Positions 35,789-43,667 are shown, numbered from the stretch's first letter. The stretch is 64,000 nt of DNA from Sedimentibacter saalensis (GCF_007830175.1 NZ_VLKH01000004.1:186001-250000), one strand, 5' to 3'. Numbers and translations: made by a program. Notes: generated from the sequence alone by a model not told the origin.

Positions 35789-36223
35789 ATGGATTCGTTA
35801 GATATGCAAATTATTAAGAACATTGAGAAAGAAGGAAGAATTTCTCATGAAGAGCTTTCAAAAAGACTGAACTTGTCAAGACCTGCAATACATAACAGAG
35901 TTACGAAACTTGAAGAACAGGGTATAATTTCAGGCTACAGAGCGACTATTGACTGGGTTAAACTTGGTTTCACAACTAAAGCAATGATTTCCTTGAGAGT
36001 GAGAACCACAGATTACGATAAACTGTTGCTGCAATTAAAAAAACTCGAAATACCGAATTTAGTAATTGAAGAATGCCACATTGTCACCGGAACATGGTGT
36101 ATAATAATGAAGGTAAGATGCACAACGCCACTTGAATTAAAAGCAATTCAAGATGAGCTGCATAAAATCGATAGTATTAAAGAATCATCAACATCTTTGA
36201 TTTTGTCTTCAATTTATGATTAG
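35789..36223 (+). CDS. Lrp/AsnC-family transcriptional regulator
   Basis: The 144-residue protein has an N-terminal winged HTH (DSLDMQIIKNIEKEGRISHEELSKRLNLSRP pattern, about 2-55) and a C-terminal RAM/AsnC ligand domain (about 65-144, with VIEECHIVTGTWCIIMKV). TGAGGT five bases before this ATG supports it over the longer frames. Family members sense amino acids. Its nearness to hutH and a divergent lipoprotein makes amino-acid-linked control plausible but unproven. A large terminator follows. Confidence 0.93.
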   Translation: MDSLDMQIIKNIEKEGRISHEELSKRLNLSRPAIHNRVTKLEEQGIISGYRATIDWVKLGFTTKAMISLRVRTTDYDKLLLQLKKLEIPNLVIEECHIVTGTWCIIMKVRCTTPLELKAIQDELHKIDSIKESSTSLILSSIYD

Positions 36224-36228
36224 CAATA

Positions 36229-36291
36229 AAAAACCAGCATATAATGCATTAGTTAGAGTTTTCATTTAACTAATGCATTTAGCTGGTTTTT
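36229..36291. terminator. Long bidirectional terminator hairpin
   Basis: An outer 10-bp stem (AAAAACCAGC/GCTGGTTTTT) and an inner perfect 13-bp stem (36243-36255 with 36267-36279) lie between the convergent Lrp and FMN-binding genes. Confidence 0.88.
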
Positions 36292-36295
36292 GTTT

Positions 36296-36775
36296 TTATT
36301 TATCTTTCAGTGCCTTATCTACTGCTTCCTTAATTGCATTGCTTGTTACAGTTGCTCCGGATACACCTTCAACATCAGTGGAGTCTGCATCTTCAATTTT
36401 ATCAGGCAGCTCTTCTATAGCTTTCGAACCAACGCCTTGTGTTTCTTTTTCTCCGACAGCTTCAACAGAAACAATGTCATCACCATCTACTGTTACTGTT
36501 ACTGTTACTTCTCCGCCGTATCCCTGAGCTGAACCTTGAAGTGTACCTGCTCCGGCTGCACCATTTCCGCCGTTCGTACCTGTTCCGTTGCCATTTGTGC
36601 CAGTTCCGTTGCCATTTGTGCCTGTTCCGTTTGTACCTGTTCCGTTTGTACCTGTTCCGTTTGTGCCTGTGTTGTTGTCTGTATTGCCTGTGTTGTTGCC
36701 ATTATTATCTGCACAAGCAGCCAGACCCAAACTCATGAATATCATCACACATAATATCAATGCTATTTTTTTCAT
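36296..36775 (-). CDS. FMN-binding lipoprotein with Gly-Thr-Asn repeat linker
   Basis: The 159-residue precursor has a lipobox (L-A-A-C, Cys21), then a low-complexity linker of Gly-Thr-Asn repeats (about 25-70), then one FMN_bind domain (about 75-159). The SGATVTS motif fits the site where ApbE attaches FMN through a Thr phosphoester. It is thus probably a surface-anchored electron carrier. GGAGG five bases before this ATG decides the start. Its domain matches that of the next gene at 50 of 80 positions by eye, so the two arose by duplication. No apbE is in the window. Confidence 0.88.
   Translation of the reverse strand: MKKIALILCVMIFMSLGLAACADNNGNNTGNTDNNTGTNGTGTNGTGTNGTGTNGNGTGTNGNGTGTNGGNGAAGAGTLQGSAQGYGGEVTVTVTVDGDDIVSVEAVGEKETQGVGSKAIEELPDKIEDADSTDVEGVSGATVTSNAIKEAVDKALKDK
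36570..36672. repeat. Tandem coding repeat, 12-18 bp units
   Basis: Repeats of about TGTTCCGTTTGT and TGTTCCGTTGCCATTTGT encode the Gly-Thr-Asn linker of the FMN-binding lipoprotein. Such tracts often vary in copy number between strains. Confidence 0.75.
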
Positions 36776-36848
36776 AATAACCTCCATGTTATTTAATTTC
36801 AAAAATAGTATAACCAAAATTATACCATTCATTAAAAATTTTCATAAA

Positions 36849-36876
36849 AAAACCGGCAATTTTGATTGCCGGTTTT
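36849..36876 (-). terminator. Terminator of the large FMN-binding lipoprotein gene
   Basis: A perfect 11-bp stem (36849-36859 with 36866-36876) and six-base loop are followed by Ts on the minus strand. Confidence 0.88.
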
Positions 36877-36881
36877 ATTAT

Positions 36882-38570
36882 TTATTTAATTGTTAAATCA
36901 AGTGCAACTTTGTTTTCAAAAGATTTAACTATTGCTGCTATTATGTCTCCGTGTGCATCAGTCAAGCTCATAGTTGCTGTTGAAGTAACATCTGCAAGCA
37001 TTGCTTTTTCTTCAGCAGTTAAAGCATCATATTTAGCCTTGTCTTCTGGTTTATCAGATCCGTCCTTCAATGGTCTTCCGTTTAAGTCAGAAGTGTATTT
37101 GTCATTCCATTCTTTGATTTCTTCAACGGTCATTCCAAGGAACAATTCTTCGAAATAATCCATTTGATCTGTCCAAGTTCCTGTATTGAGTCTGTAGCTG
37201 TCTCCTCTTTCTCTCTTAGTCTTCCAGCCTTCAACTTCTTTCTGGAATATTTCGTCTGTAACTGTAAGAGTTGCATCAATTTTTTCATCATGGTTTTCAT
37301 CATAGTTGTATGATTGTCCTGGAAAACCAGAGAAATGAGGCATTTCAGCTCCATCATAGTTTGGTGTTGCAACTTCAAGAATGTCTACGTTAAGAGATAC
37401 AAGCTTTCCGTCCTTGTCAAACAATGAGTTTGCAAAAACCTTGTTAATGCTGTATACCGGTACATCCTTATCATCTTTTCCTGGTCCTAAACGAGGAACA
37501 CTTACAAGAGCAGTTCCCTGTGAAGCTATTTCTTCAGTTTCTACAGGAATGCGGTTTTCATAAGCTTCTTTTATTGCAGCAACTATGTCACCGTGAGCAT
37601 CTTTCAAGCTCATTGTTGCACTGCCGATAACATCAGCAAGCATTGCCTTGTCTTCTTCGCTTAAGGCTTTATATTTTGCCTGGTCTTCAGGCTTGTCTGA
37701 ATCAGCTTTCAGAGGTCTGCCGTTTACATCTGATGTGTATTTATCAAACCAGCTCTGAACTTCTTCAACAGTCATTCCAACAAACATATCCTGGAAGTAA
37801 TTCATCTGATCTGTCCAAGTTCCTGTATTGAGTCTATAACTGTCTCCTCTTTCTCTCTTTGTATTCCAGGAGTTTACTTCAGCTTTAAAATTGTCTTCAG
37901 TATCAACAGTCTTTGAGTCTACAACCTCATCATGATTTTCATCATAGTTGTATCCCCCTTGTCCCGGGTATCCGCTGAAATGAGGCATTCCTTCTCCGTC
38001 ATAGTTAGGAGTTGCAACTTCTAATATATCTACATAAAGAGAAAGAATTTTTCCGTTTTCATCGAACAATGCATTTGCAAATACATCATTTGTACTGTAT
38101 ACAGGAGTTCCTGTATCATCCTTTCCAGGTCCGAGACGTCCAATGCTTGCAAGTCCAAATCCCTGGAACACTTTTGCAGCAGACTGTGAAATAGGGTCTT
38201 TTTCTTCCTTAACCTCTTCTGTAGGCGCCGGATACTTTACAGGATCCAATGCATTGTTTACAGCATAAATTATTGCTTCGCTTGTATATGTAGCACCTGC
38301 AATAACGTCTACATCAGTTGAATTTGCTTCAACTATTTTAGCAGGAAGCTGTTCAATTGCATTTGAACCGATTCCCTTTGTTTCGTTTTCGCCAACTGCT
38401 TCTACTTTTATTATTTTGTCTCCTTCTTTTGTTACTGTTACAGTAACTTCTCCGCCGAAACCTTTGCCAACGCCTGTTAAAGTTTCTGTTGCCGGAGCTT
38501 GTTCCTTAGCACATGCAACAATGCTTAGCAACATCAAAGCACATACTGTGATTGAAATTAGTTTTTTCAT
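36882..38570 (-). CDS. FMN-binding lipoprotein with tandemly duplicated unknown domain
   Basis: The 562-residue precursor has a lipobox (I-V-A-C, Cys20) and an FMN_bind domain (about 31-107) with flavinylation motif AGATYTS at 91-97. After a linker come two copies of a domain of about 200 residues (about 140-345 and 354-555). Each copy has LGPGKDD, VDILEVATPNYDG, PHFSG-PGQ, YNYDENHDE, KRERGDSYRLNTGTWTDQM, KYTSD-NGRPLK and a final DAHGDI-AAI. I do not recognise that domain. A surface flavoprotein in electron transfer is inferred. GGAGGG precedes the ATG, and a strong promoter and a 20-bp palindrome lie upstream. Confidence 0.87.
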   Translation of the reverse strand: MKKLISITVCALMLLSIVACAKEQAPATETLTGVGKGFGGEVTVTVTKEGDKIIKVEAVGENETKGIGSNAIEQLPAKIVEANSTDVDVIAGATYTSEAIIYAVNNALDPVKYPAPTEEVKEEKDPISQSAAKVFQGFGLASIGRLGPGKDDTGTPVYSTNDVFANALFDENGKILSLYVDILEVATPNYDGEGMPHFSGYPGQGGYNYDENHDEVVDSKTVDTEDNFKAEVNSWNTKRERGDSYRLNTGTWTDQMNYFQDMFVGMTVEEVQSWFDKYTSDVNGRPLKADSDKPEDQAKYKALSEEDKAMLADVIGSATMSLKDAHGDIVAAIKEAYENRIPVETEEIASQGTALVSVPRLGPGKDDKDVPVYSINKVFANSLFDKDGKLVSLNVDILEVATPNYDGAEMPHFSGFPGQSYNYDENHDEKIDATLTVTDEIFQKEVEGWKTKRERGDSYRLNTGTWTDQMDYFEELFLGMTVEEIKEWNDKYTSDLNGRPLKDGSDKPEDKAKYDALTAEEKAMLADVTSTATMSLTDAHGDIIAAIVKSFENKVALDLTIK

Positions 38571-38592
38571 GATACCCTCCCATTGAGATATA

Positions 38593-38612
38593 TTCAGTAT
38601 TTAAATACTGAA
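38593..38612. promoter_or_regulatory. 20-bp perfect palindrome in the FMN lipoprotein leader
   Basis: TTCAGTATTTAAATACTGAA lies 23 bases before the start codon and downstream of the predicted promoter, a position suited to a repressor operator. Confidence 0.55.
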
Positions 38613-38695
38613 CTACATAGAAAAATTTTCTTTGACAGCTAGAATGTTAAAAAATCTACATTTTTATTCAAACTGTTGCAAGAAAACGTATTTTT

Positions 38696-38724
38696 ATAAT
38701 ACCACCTAAACTTTTTTTAGTCAA
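38696..38724 (-). promoter_or_regulatory. Sigma-A promoter of the FMN lipoprotein gene
   Basis: On the minus strand: TTGACT, 17-bp spacer, TATTAT. It predicts a leader of about 120 bases containing the 20-bp palindrome. Confidence 0.75.
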
Positions 38725-38810
38725 TATAAACATAAGTCATAAACTATGTTAAGAAAGTATAAAGAAAAGGTCATTCTTACTTATGAAATCTTAACGCCCC
38801 ATTCATAACT

Positions 38811-38840
38811 TTAACACTGAATTAATGCTTTCAGTGTTAA
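38811..38840. promoter_or_regulatory. Perfect 11-bp inverted repeat upstream of the potassium operon
   Basis: TTAACACTGAA and TTCAGTGTTAA are separated by eight bases and directly followed by TATATTATTG, a possible -10. No good -35 is present, which suits an activator-dependent promoter; the KdpE-like regulator nearby is a candidate. Confidence 0.55.
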
Positions 38841-38868
38841 TATATTATTGCAATCTAGGAGGTGTCAT

Positions 38869-39360
38869 ATGGAATTAATTGTAGTGTTAATACTTATTGC
38901 ATTATATTTTATCGGTTTTAAATTTATAGACAACATATATAATTTAGCTTCTCCCTGCGAAAAAAAATCTGCAAAGCAGGATGAAATGAGTAAACTCAGT
39001 TCTTCCGGCGATATAAATATGCCTGATGTTTTAATATATGGAAATGATGATCATTGCATTGAAATTTCTGCTGCATTGAAGAAATACAACTTAAGTTCCG
39101 AGACGTTCAATGACTTAAACAAGCTCAATATGTCAAACTCCTATAAATTTTTGATTGCTGCAGGAAACTCAGATCTTGATAACCTCACCATTTGTTCAAT
39201 CGGCACTAAGATGATGGATATAAATAAAGTATTTGCTGTGTGCAACCAGACTTACAGCAGAAAATTATACGAAGAAAGCAATATACATACATTTGAATCC
39301 TGTTGCATTGCAGATAACATTGCACGGGTAGTGGCAACTTCAGCTGGGGGTACATTATGA
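38869..39360 (+). CDS. Membrane-anchored protein with degenerate TrkA_N-like domain
   Basis: The 163-residue protein has an N-terminal membrane helix (about 3-22), a polar linker, and a soluble part (about 52-155) that follows the TrkA_N/RCK Rossmann pattern: a beta-strand DVLIYGNDD, later FLIAAGNSDLDNLTICSIGTK and a final strand region. The glycine-rich GxGxxG dinucleotide loop is replaced by GNDDHC. AGGAGG precedes the ATG, seven codons inside the longest frame. Its stop overlaps the ktrB start (ATGA) and ktrA follows, so it probably belongs to the potassium system. The family is not one I can name. Confidence 0.8.
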   Translation: MELIVVLILIALYFIGFKFIDNIYNLASPCEKKSAKQDEMSKLSSSGDINMPDVLIYGNDDHCIEISAALKKYNLSSETFNDLNKLNMSNSYKFLIAAGNSDLDNLTICSIGTKMMDINKVFAVCNQTYSRKLYEESNIHTFESCCIADNIARVVATSAGGTL

Positions 39361-40700
39361 TTGAATTAAAAAAGATAAAACTAAGTTATACTGAAATAAT
39401 AGTATTTGGTACATTTGCCATAATTTTTATGGGAGGCATTCTCTTAAGCCTTCCTATTTCTTCAAGGCAAGGAATTTCAACTCCTTTCTTGGATTCTCTT
39501 TTCACAGCTGCTTCAGCTTTTTGCGTGACAGGCCTGGTGGTTTATGACACATATACCCACTGGTCTATGTTCGGTCAGACGATTATACTTCTCCTGATTC
39601 AAATAGGGGGATTAGGCTTCATGACAGTCATTACGCTGTTTTCACTTTTCCTCAGACGTAGAATAGGACTCAAGGAAAGAAGACTCTTGATGGAATCAGC
39701 AAACACGTTGAAAATTGGAGGAATAGTGCTTCTTGTCAAAAAAATCATTATAAGGACATTTATTTTTGAAAGCATAGGAGCATTTGTACTGTCATTGAAC
39801 TTTTACAGCCGAATGGGTTTTAAGGAAGGATTATATAACGGAATCTTTCATTCCGTATCGGCATTTTGCAATGCTGGATTTGACCTGATGGGTAAATACG
39901 GACAAAACTCTTCTCTGACGCATTTTTACGACAATCCTGCTGTAAACATCACCATTATGTCCCTTATAGTTATTGGCGGTCTTGGTTTTGTTGTATGGGA
40001 TGATGTGGCTTTTAACCGTCTTGATTTTAAGAAGTACCAGCTTCATTCAAAACTTGTCCTTGTTGCTACAGCTGTCTTGATTTTCGGTGGTGCATTGTTA
40101 TTTTTCTTCACAGAGAAAAATAACAGCATGCTGGGCATGAGCAATGGTGAAAAAATTCTTGCCTCGCTGTTTCAGTCCGTAACAACAAGAACAGCAGGGT
40201 TCAACACCATAAATCTTAACTCAATGTCAGAAGGCGGTACACTTTTAACCATAATACTCATGATAATAGGAGGTAGCCCTGGCTCCACTGCCGGAGGAAT
40301 TAAAACCACCACATTTATAGTCCTATTGCTGGGTGCATTGTCAAATGCAAAACAAAGCTCTGAAATTTCAGTATTCAAGCGCAGGCTTGAAAGCGATGCC
40401 TTGAAAAAAGCAAGCGCCATTACTGTTATTTATATTACAACAGCACTTACTGCGGTAATGACCATATGTTCACTTCAAAATTTTTCATTGACAGAAGTCA
40501 TGTTTGAAGTATTTTCAGCCCTTGGAACAGTAGGACTTTCACTGGGAATTACCTCAAACTTAAGCATAGTTCCAAAATTAATAATAACGCTTCTGATGTA
40601 CGGCGGAAAAGTTGGTGTATTGTCTGTGGCGGTTGTTCTGGCAGAAAGAAAAGAACCTTCGCTGTTAAGCAGACCGCTAGGTAAAATTATAATCGGATAG
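39357..40700 (+). CDS. ktrB: Potassium uptake channel subunit, TrkH/KtrB family
   Basis: The 447-residue membrane protein has the four-fold membrane-pore-membrane repeat of Trk/Ktr channels. Selectivity-filter regions are visible as SAFCVTGLVV, SAFCNAGFD, TTRTAGFNTI and SALGTVGLSLG. The GSPGSTAGGIKTTTF loop is the K-loop/gating region typical of the family. It is translated from an ATGA overlap with the membrane-anchored protein and is followed nine bases later by its regulatory RCK subunit. The pore probably moves K+ with Na+ in the Ktr manner. Confidence 0.96.
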   Translation: MIELKKIKLSYTEIIVFGTFAIIFMGGILLSLPISSRQGISTPFLDSLFTAASAFCVTGLVVYDTYTHWSMFGQTIILLLIQIGGLGFMTVITLFSLFLRRRIGLKERRLLMESANTLKIGGIVLLVKKIIIRTFIFESIGAFVLSLNFYSRMGFKEGLYNGIFHSVSAFCNAGFDLMGKYGQNSSLTHFYDNPAVNITIMSLIVIGGLGFVVWDDVAFNRLDFKKYQLHSKLVLVATAVLIFGGALLFFFTEKNNSMLGMSNGEKILASLFQSVTTRTAGFNTINLNSMSEGGTLLTIILMIIGGSPGSTAGGIKTTTFIVLLLGALSNAKQSSEISVFKRRLESDALKKASAITVIYITTALTAVMTICSLQNFSLTEVMFEVFSALGTVGLSLGITSNLSIVPKLIITLLMYGGKVGVLSVAVVLAERKEPSLLSRPLGKIIIG

Positions 40701-40709
40701 GAGAATAAT

Positions 40710-41360
40710 ATGAAATCAGTATTAATTATAGGAATGGGTGCATTTGGACGTCATTTGGCCCTTAAAATGACAGAATTAAAAAATGACGTTATGATAGTTG
40801 ACAAGGATGCTGCCATAATTGAAGACATGTCTTCTCAAGTAACCGATGCTCAAATTGGAGACTGCACAAAGGAAGATGTTTTAAGAGCTCTTGGTATTGG
40901 TAATTTTGATGTTTGTTTTGTAACAATAGGTGACACATTCCAGTCTTCGCTTGAAATCACTTCGCTTTTAAAGGATTTGGGAGCAAAATATGTTATTTCT
41001 AAAGCCAGCAGGGATATTCAGGCAAAGTTTCTTTTAAAAAACGGTGCCGATGAAGTGGTTTATCCCGACAAAGATATGGCTGAAAAACTTGCCATAAGGT
41101 GCAGCGCCAACAATGTCCTTGATTATTTCTCTATATCAAACGACTACTCCATATTTGAAATACCCATCATGAAAAGCTGGACAGGAAGAAGCATTGAAGA
41201 AATCAATGTAAGGAAAAAACATCATATAAATATCCTGCTTATTAAAAGCGACAGCAATACAATGTCTCTGCCAAAAGCAGATTACATTTTTAAAGAAGAT
41301 GACTTAGTACTTGTTCTAGGAAAATCAGAAGATGTACTGAGGTTTTCAGACAACATATAA
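40710..41360 (+). CDS. ktrA: Potassium uptake regulatory subunit, TrkA/KtrA (RCK)
   Basis: The 216-residue cytoplasmic protein has an N-terminal TrkA_N Rossmann domain with an intact nucleotide loop (IIGMGAFGRHLA, residues 6-17) and an acidic residue closing the second strand (IVDKD). The C-terminal TrkA_C domain (about 135-216) is the kind that in Firmicutes can bind c-di-AMP. It gates KtrB in response to ATP/ADP or NAD(H). GGAG precedes the ATG. The operon ends in an unusual series of hairpins. Confidence 0.95.
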   Translation: MKSVLIIGMGAFGRHLALKMTELKNDVMIVDKDAAIIEDMSSQVTDAQIGDCTKEDVLRALGIGNFDVCFVTIGDTFQSSLEITSLLKDLGAKYVISKASRDIQAKFLLKNGADEVVYPDKDMAEKLAIRCSANNVLDYFSISNDYSIFEIPIMKSWTGRSIEEINVRKKHHINILLIKSDSNTMSLPKADYIFKEDDLVLVLGKSEDVLRFSDNI

Positions 41361-41363
41361 AAA

Positions 41364-41543
41364 AGTTGCTCCGCAACTCCGCTAGGGGGACCTATGTCCC
41401 CCTTCGGCGTTAAAACGCATACGCGTTTTAACTGAGCACCCCCCTTAACGGCAAGGACGTCCCGTCCTTTGCAATCCTCGTTTTTTATATGATAGGAAAG
41501 AAAACTTTCCTATCATATAAAAAAGTGCCCTCAGGGCACTTTT
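41364..41543. repeat. Array of six consecutive hairpins between ktrA and the response-regulator gene
   Basis: Stems: 41364-41378 (6 bp), 41385-41402 (7 bp), 41409-41432 (perfect 10 bp), 41453-41469 (7 bp), 41481-41524 (perfect 20 bp, AAAA loop), 41521-41543 (perfect 10 bp). The last two flank T-runs and serve as terminators for convergent transcription. The first four, more GC-rich than the flanks, look like an inserted mosaic repeat. Confidence 0.85.
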
Positions 41544-42228
41544 ATTCATCTGCAAATCTGTATCCCACACCAATTTCTGTGTGTATGAACCTTGGATTTG
41601 AACTGTCTTTTTCAATTTTTCTTCTGAGGCTTGCCATGAAAACCCTTATGCTTTTGGAATCACCTGTTTCTCCATATCCCCACACTTCTTTTGATATTTG
41701 GCTGTGGGTCACAACCTTACCACGATTTGCAATCAATAATAAAAGAAGCTTAAATTCTATGGGTGTGAGATGTATCTCTGCATCATCAACAAATATTCTT
41801 CGCTTTTCACTGTCCACGCTCAGGTAATCAAACTTGTACACGCTTTCAGGCATGTGGGCTATTTCTCTTTCAATAAGCCTTTCCATGACACGAAGTCTTG
41901 CAAGTAGTTCTCCCATGGAAAAAGGCTTAGTCACATAATCGTTTGCTCCTTCATCGAGAGCTTGAATTTTATCGCTGTCCTGCTCCCTTGCAGACACCAC
42001 AACTATGGGGATGTTTGAAACGTTTCGTACCTGCTTTATGATATCTATGCCGTCCATGTCCGGAAGCCCCAAATCCAATATCATTATATCAGGATTTTCT
42101 GTGCAGAAAGAAAGAATACCTTCATTTCCGTTATGTGCTGTAACAATGGAATATCCCTTGGCCTTAAGGGCCATGGTCACAAAATTCAATATTTTCTTGT
42201 CATCCTCAATCACTAATATTTTAGTCAT
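41542..42228 (-). CDS. OmpR/PhoB-family response regulator (KdpE-like)
   Basis: The 228-residue protein has a receiver domain (phosphoacceptor Asp52 in MILDLGLPDMDG, signalling Lys in VTKPFS near 103) and a C-terminal winged HTH (about 130-228, ending GVGYRFADE). The preceding gene is a KdpD-like kinase whose TGA overlaps this ATG by one base, with GGAGG seven bases upstream. It is probably KdpE-like and may control the convergent ktr operon, as no kdpFABC genes are in the window. It ends in a strong hairpin. Confidence 0.94.
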   Translation of the reverse strand: MTKILVIEDDKKILNFVTMALKAKGYSIVTAHNGNEGILSFCTENPDIMILDLGLPDMDGIDIIKQVRNVSNIPIVVVSAREQDSDKIQALDEGANDYVTKPFSMGELLARLRVMERLIEREIAHMPESVYKFDYLSVDSEKRRIFVDDAEIHLTPIEFKLLLLLIANRGKVVTHSQISKEVWGYGETGDSKSIRVFMASLRRKIEKDSSNPRFIHTEIGVGYRFADE

Positions 42229-43667
42229 CACTCAACCTCCAAAGGGAGCCTTACTTTAAATACCGCTCCGCCTGTAACATTATTTTCTGCTGATATTGCT
42301 CCTTTGTGAGCAGTTATAATTTCCTTGCAAATTGTCAATCCCAGACCAACCCCAAGGTGCGAGTCCACAATGTTGTTTTTTTGTTTTGTCACAAAACCAT
42401 CAAACACTCTGTTAAGTATTTCCGGATCGATGCCAGCACCGTTGTCAGAAATTTCAAAAACAGCAAAATCGCCGTCAGTATATGCCTTCAGAAAAACATC
42501 TGCTTCCTCCCCTGCATATTTGTATGCATTGTCAAGAAGGTTAACCAATACTTGGACAATTAGTTTGCCTTCTACAGGAACAAGAATTATTTCATCAGGA
42601 ACTATCACGTGCAGTCTACCGGAAGAATTCAGGAAAGGAACGTGAGACAGTGTCTGATTTACAATGTCATCAACAGCTTCAAAATCTTTGTTTAATGTAA
42701 TTCTTCCTTCTGAAAAACGTGTCATGTCCAATATGTTTTGAACGGTTTTTATGAGCCATGCTGATTCGTCACATATGTCTGATGCAAGTTTTTTTACGGA
42801 TTTTGGATCAAGGCTGTCGTAACTTTCAAGAATAAGCTCCCCAGCACCCTTTATACCCGTCAGAGGAGTTCGAAGGTCATGAGAAATACTTCTTAAAAGT
42901 GTGCTCTTCAAATGCTCGCTTTCCATATCAACTCTTATTTTTTGCCTTTCCTCATATATAAATTCCCTGTCAAGGACTATTGCCATCTGGTGAACTATTG
43001 CCTTAATGAGCATGTCTATTTCATCAGTTATGGGAACATTGCAGTTAACTATTTTCATCACTCCCAATTTTTTTCCCACACCTTTAATTGGAATGATGTT
43101 TATATTTGTTGTGACCGAATCCACATAATCCGGAAGTCCTTCAGTGCTGTAAACCTGTTCGCAGGCATCTAACTTCACGTAGCAGTCAAACCCAACATAA
43201 TCTTTTATGAAATTAATTCCCTTCAATACAATGTTGTCTCTTCCGGTGACATTTAAAAACCCCTTTGTTATGTCATAAAGAAGTCTGGCTGTTCTTTCAT
43301 TTCTTTTTGATACCTCTGTCTGATACTGCAGCTTTGAAGTCATGGTGCTTGATATTAAGGAAGCAATCAAAAAAAACACGATGAGGATAACATCATCTGA
43401 ATTGCTTATTTGCAGGCTGTGGTATGGTTCCGTAAAAAAGTAATTGAATAAAAGAACACTTAGGACAGCAGCTGTGGCGCTGTATATGTATCCACTTGTA
43501 AGTATGGTGACAGTAAGAACTCCCACAATAAAGACCATAAGGGAGTTTTCCTTTCCAATTCCCATGTAGTTCATAATAATTGACAGAATTACAGACATGG
43601 TACAAATAAAAATGACATTTGTAAAATATTTAAAATTAAATTTATTATTGTCGAAATTATTTTTCAT
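42228..43667 (-). CDS. KdpD-like sensor histidine kinase lacking the KdpD/Usp input domains
   Basis: The 479-residue kinase has four clustered membrane segments near the N-terminus (about 15-115, the DUF4118 block of KdpD) and a GAF-like region (about 130-250). These are followed by HisKA (SISHDLRTPLTGIKGA) and a HATPase with NLLDNAYKYAG, DNGAGID and GVGLGLTICKEI. The cytoplasmic KdpD and universal-stress domains found before the membrane block in classical KdpD are absent. GAGG before this ATG supports the start. It is co-translated with the response regulator. Confidence 0.92.
   Translation of the reverse strand: MKNNFDNNKFNFKYFTNVIFICTMSVILSIIMNYMGIGKENSLMVFIVGVLTVTILTSGYIYSATAAVLSVLLFNYFFTEPYHSLQISNSDDVILIVFFLIASLISSTMTSKLQYQTEVSKRNERTARLLYDITKGFLNVTGRDNIVLKGINFIKDYVGFDCYVKLDACEQVYSTEGLPDYVDSVTTNINIIPIKGVGKKLGVMKIVNCNVPITDEIDMLIKAIVHQMAIVLDREFIYEERQKIRVDMESEHLKSTLLRSISHDLRTPLTGIKGAGELILESYDSLDPKSVKKLASDICDESAWLIKTVQNILDMTRFSEGRITLNKDFEAVDDIVNQTLSHVPFLNSSGRLHVIVPDEIILVPVEGKLIVQVLVNLLDNAYKYAGEEADVFLKAYTDGDFAVFEISDNGAGIDPEILNRVFDGFVTKQKNNIVDSHLGVGLGLTICKEIITAHKGAISAENNVTGGAVFKVRLPLEVE

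Noticed and set aside
36570..36672. Short tandem repeats as a CRISPR or regulatory array
   Set aside because: They are in frame within the FMN-binding lipoprotein and encode its Gly-Thr-Asn linker.
36439..36896. Several plus-strand reading frames opposite the FMN-binding lipoprotein
   Set aside because: They are low-complexity shadows of the Gly-Thr-Asn repeat with no ribosome sites.
38571..38868. c-di-AMP (ydaO) riboswitch before the potassium operon
   Set aside because: The space before the operon is short and shows an inverted repeat instead of the conserved ydaO core.
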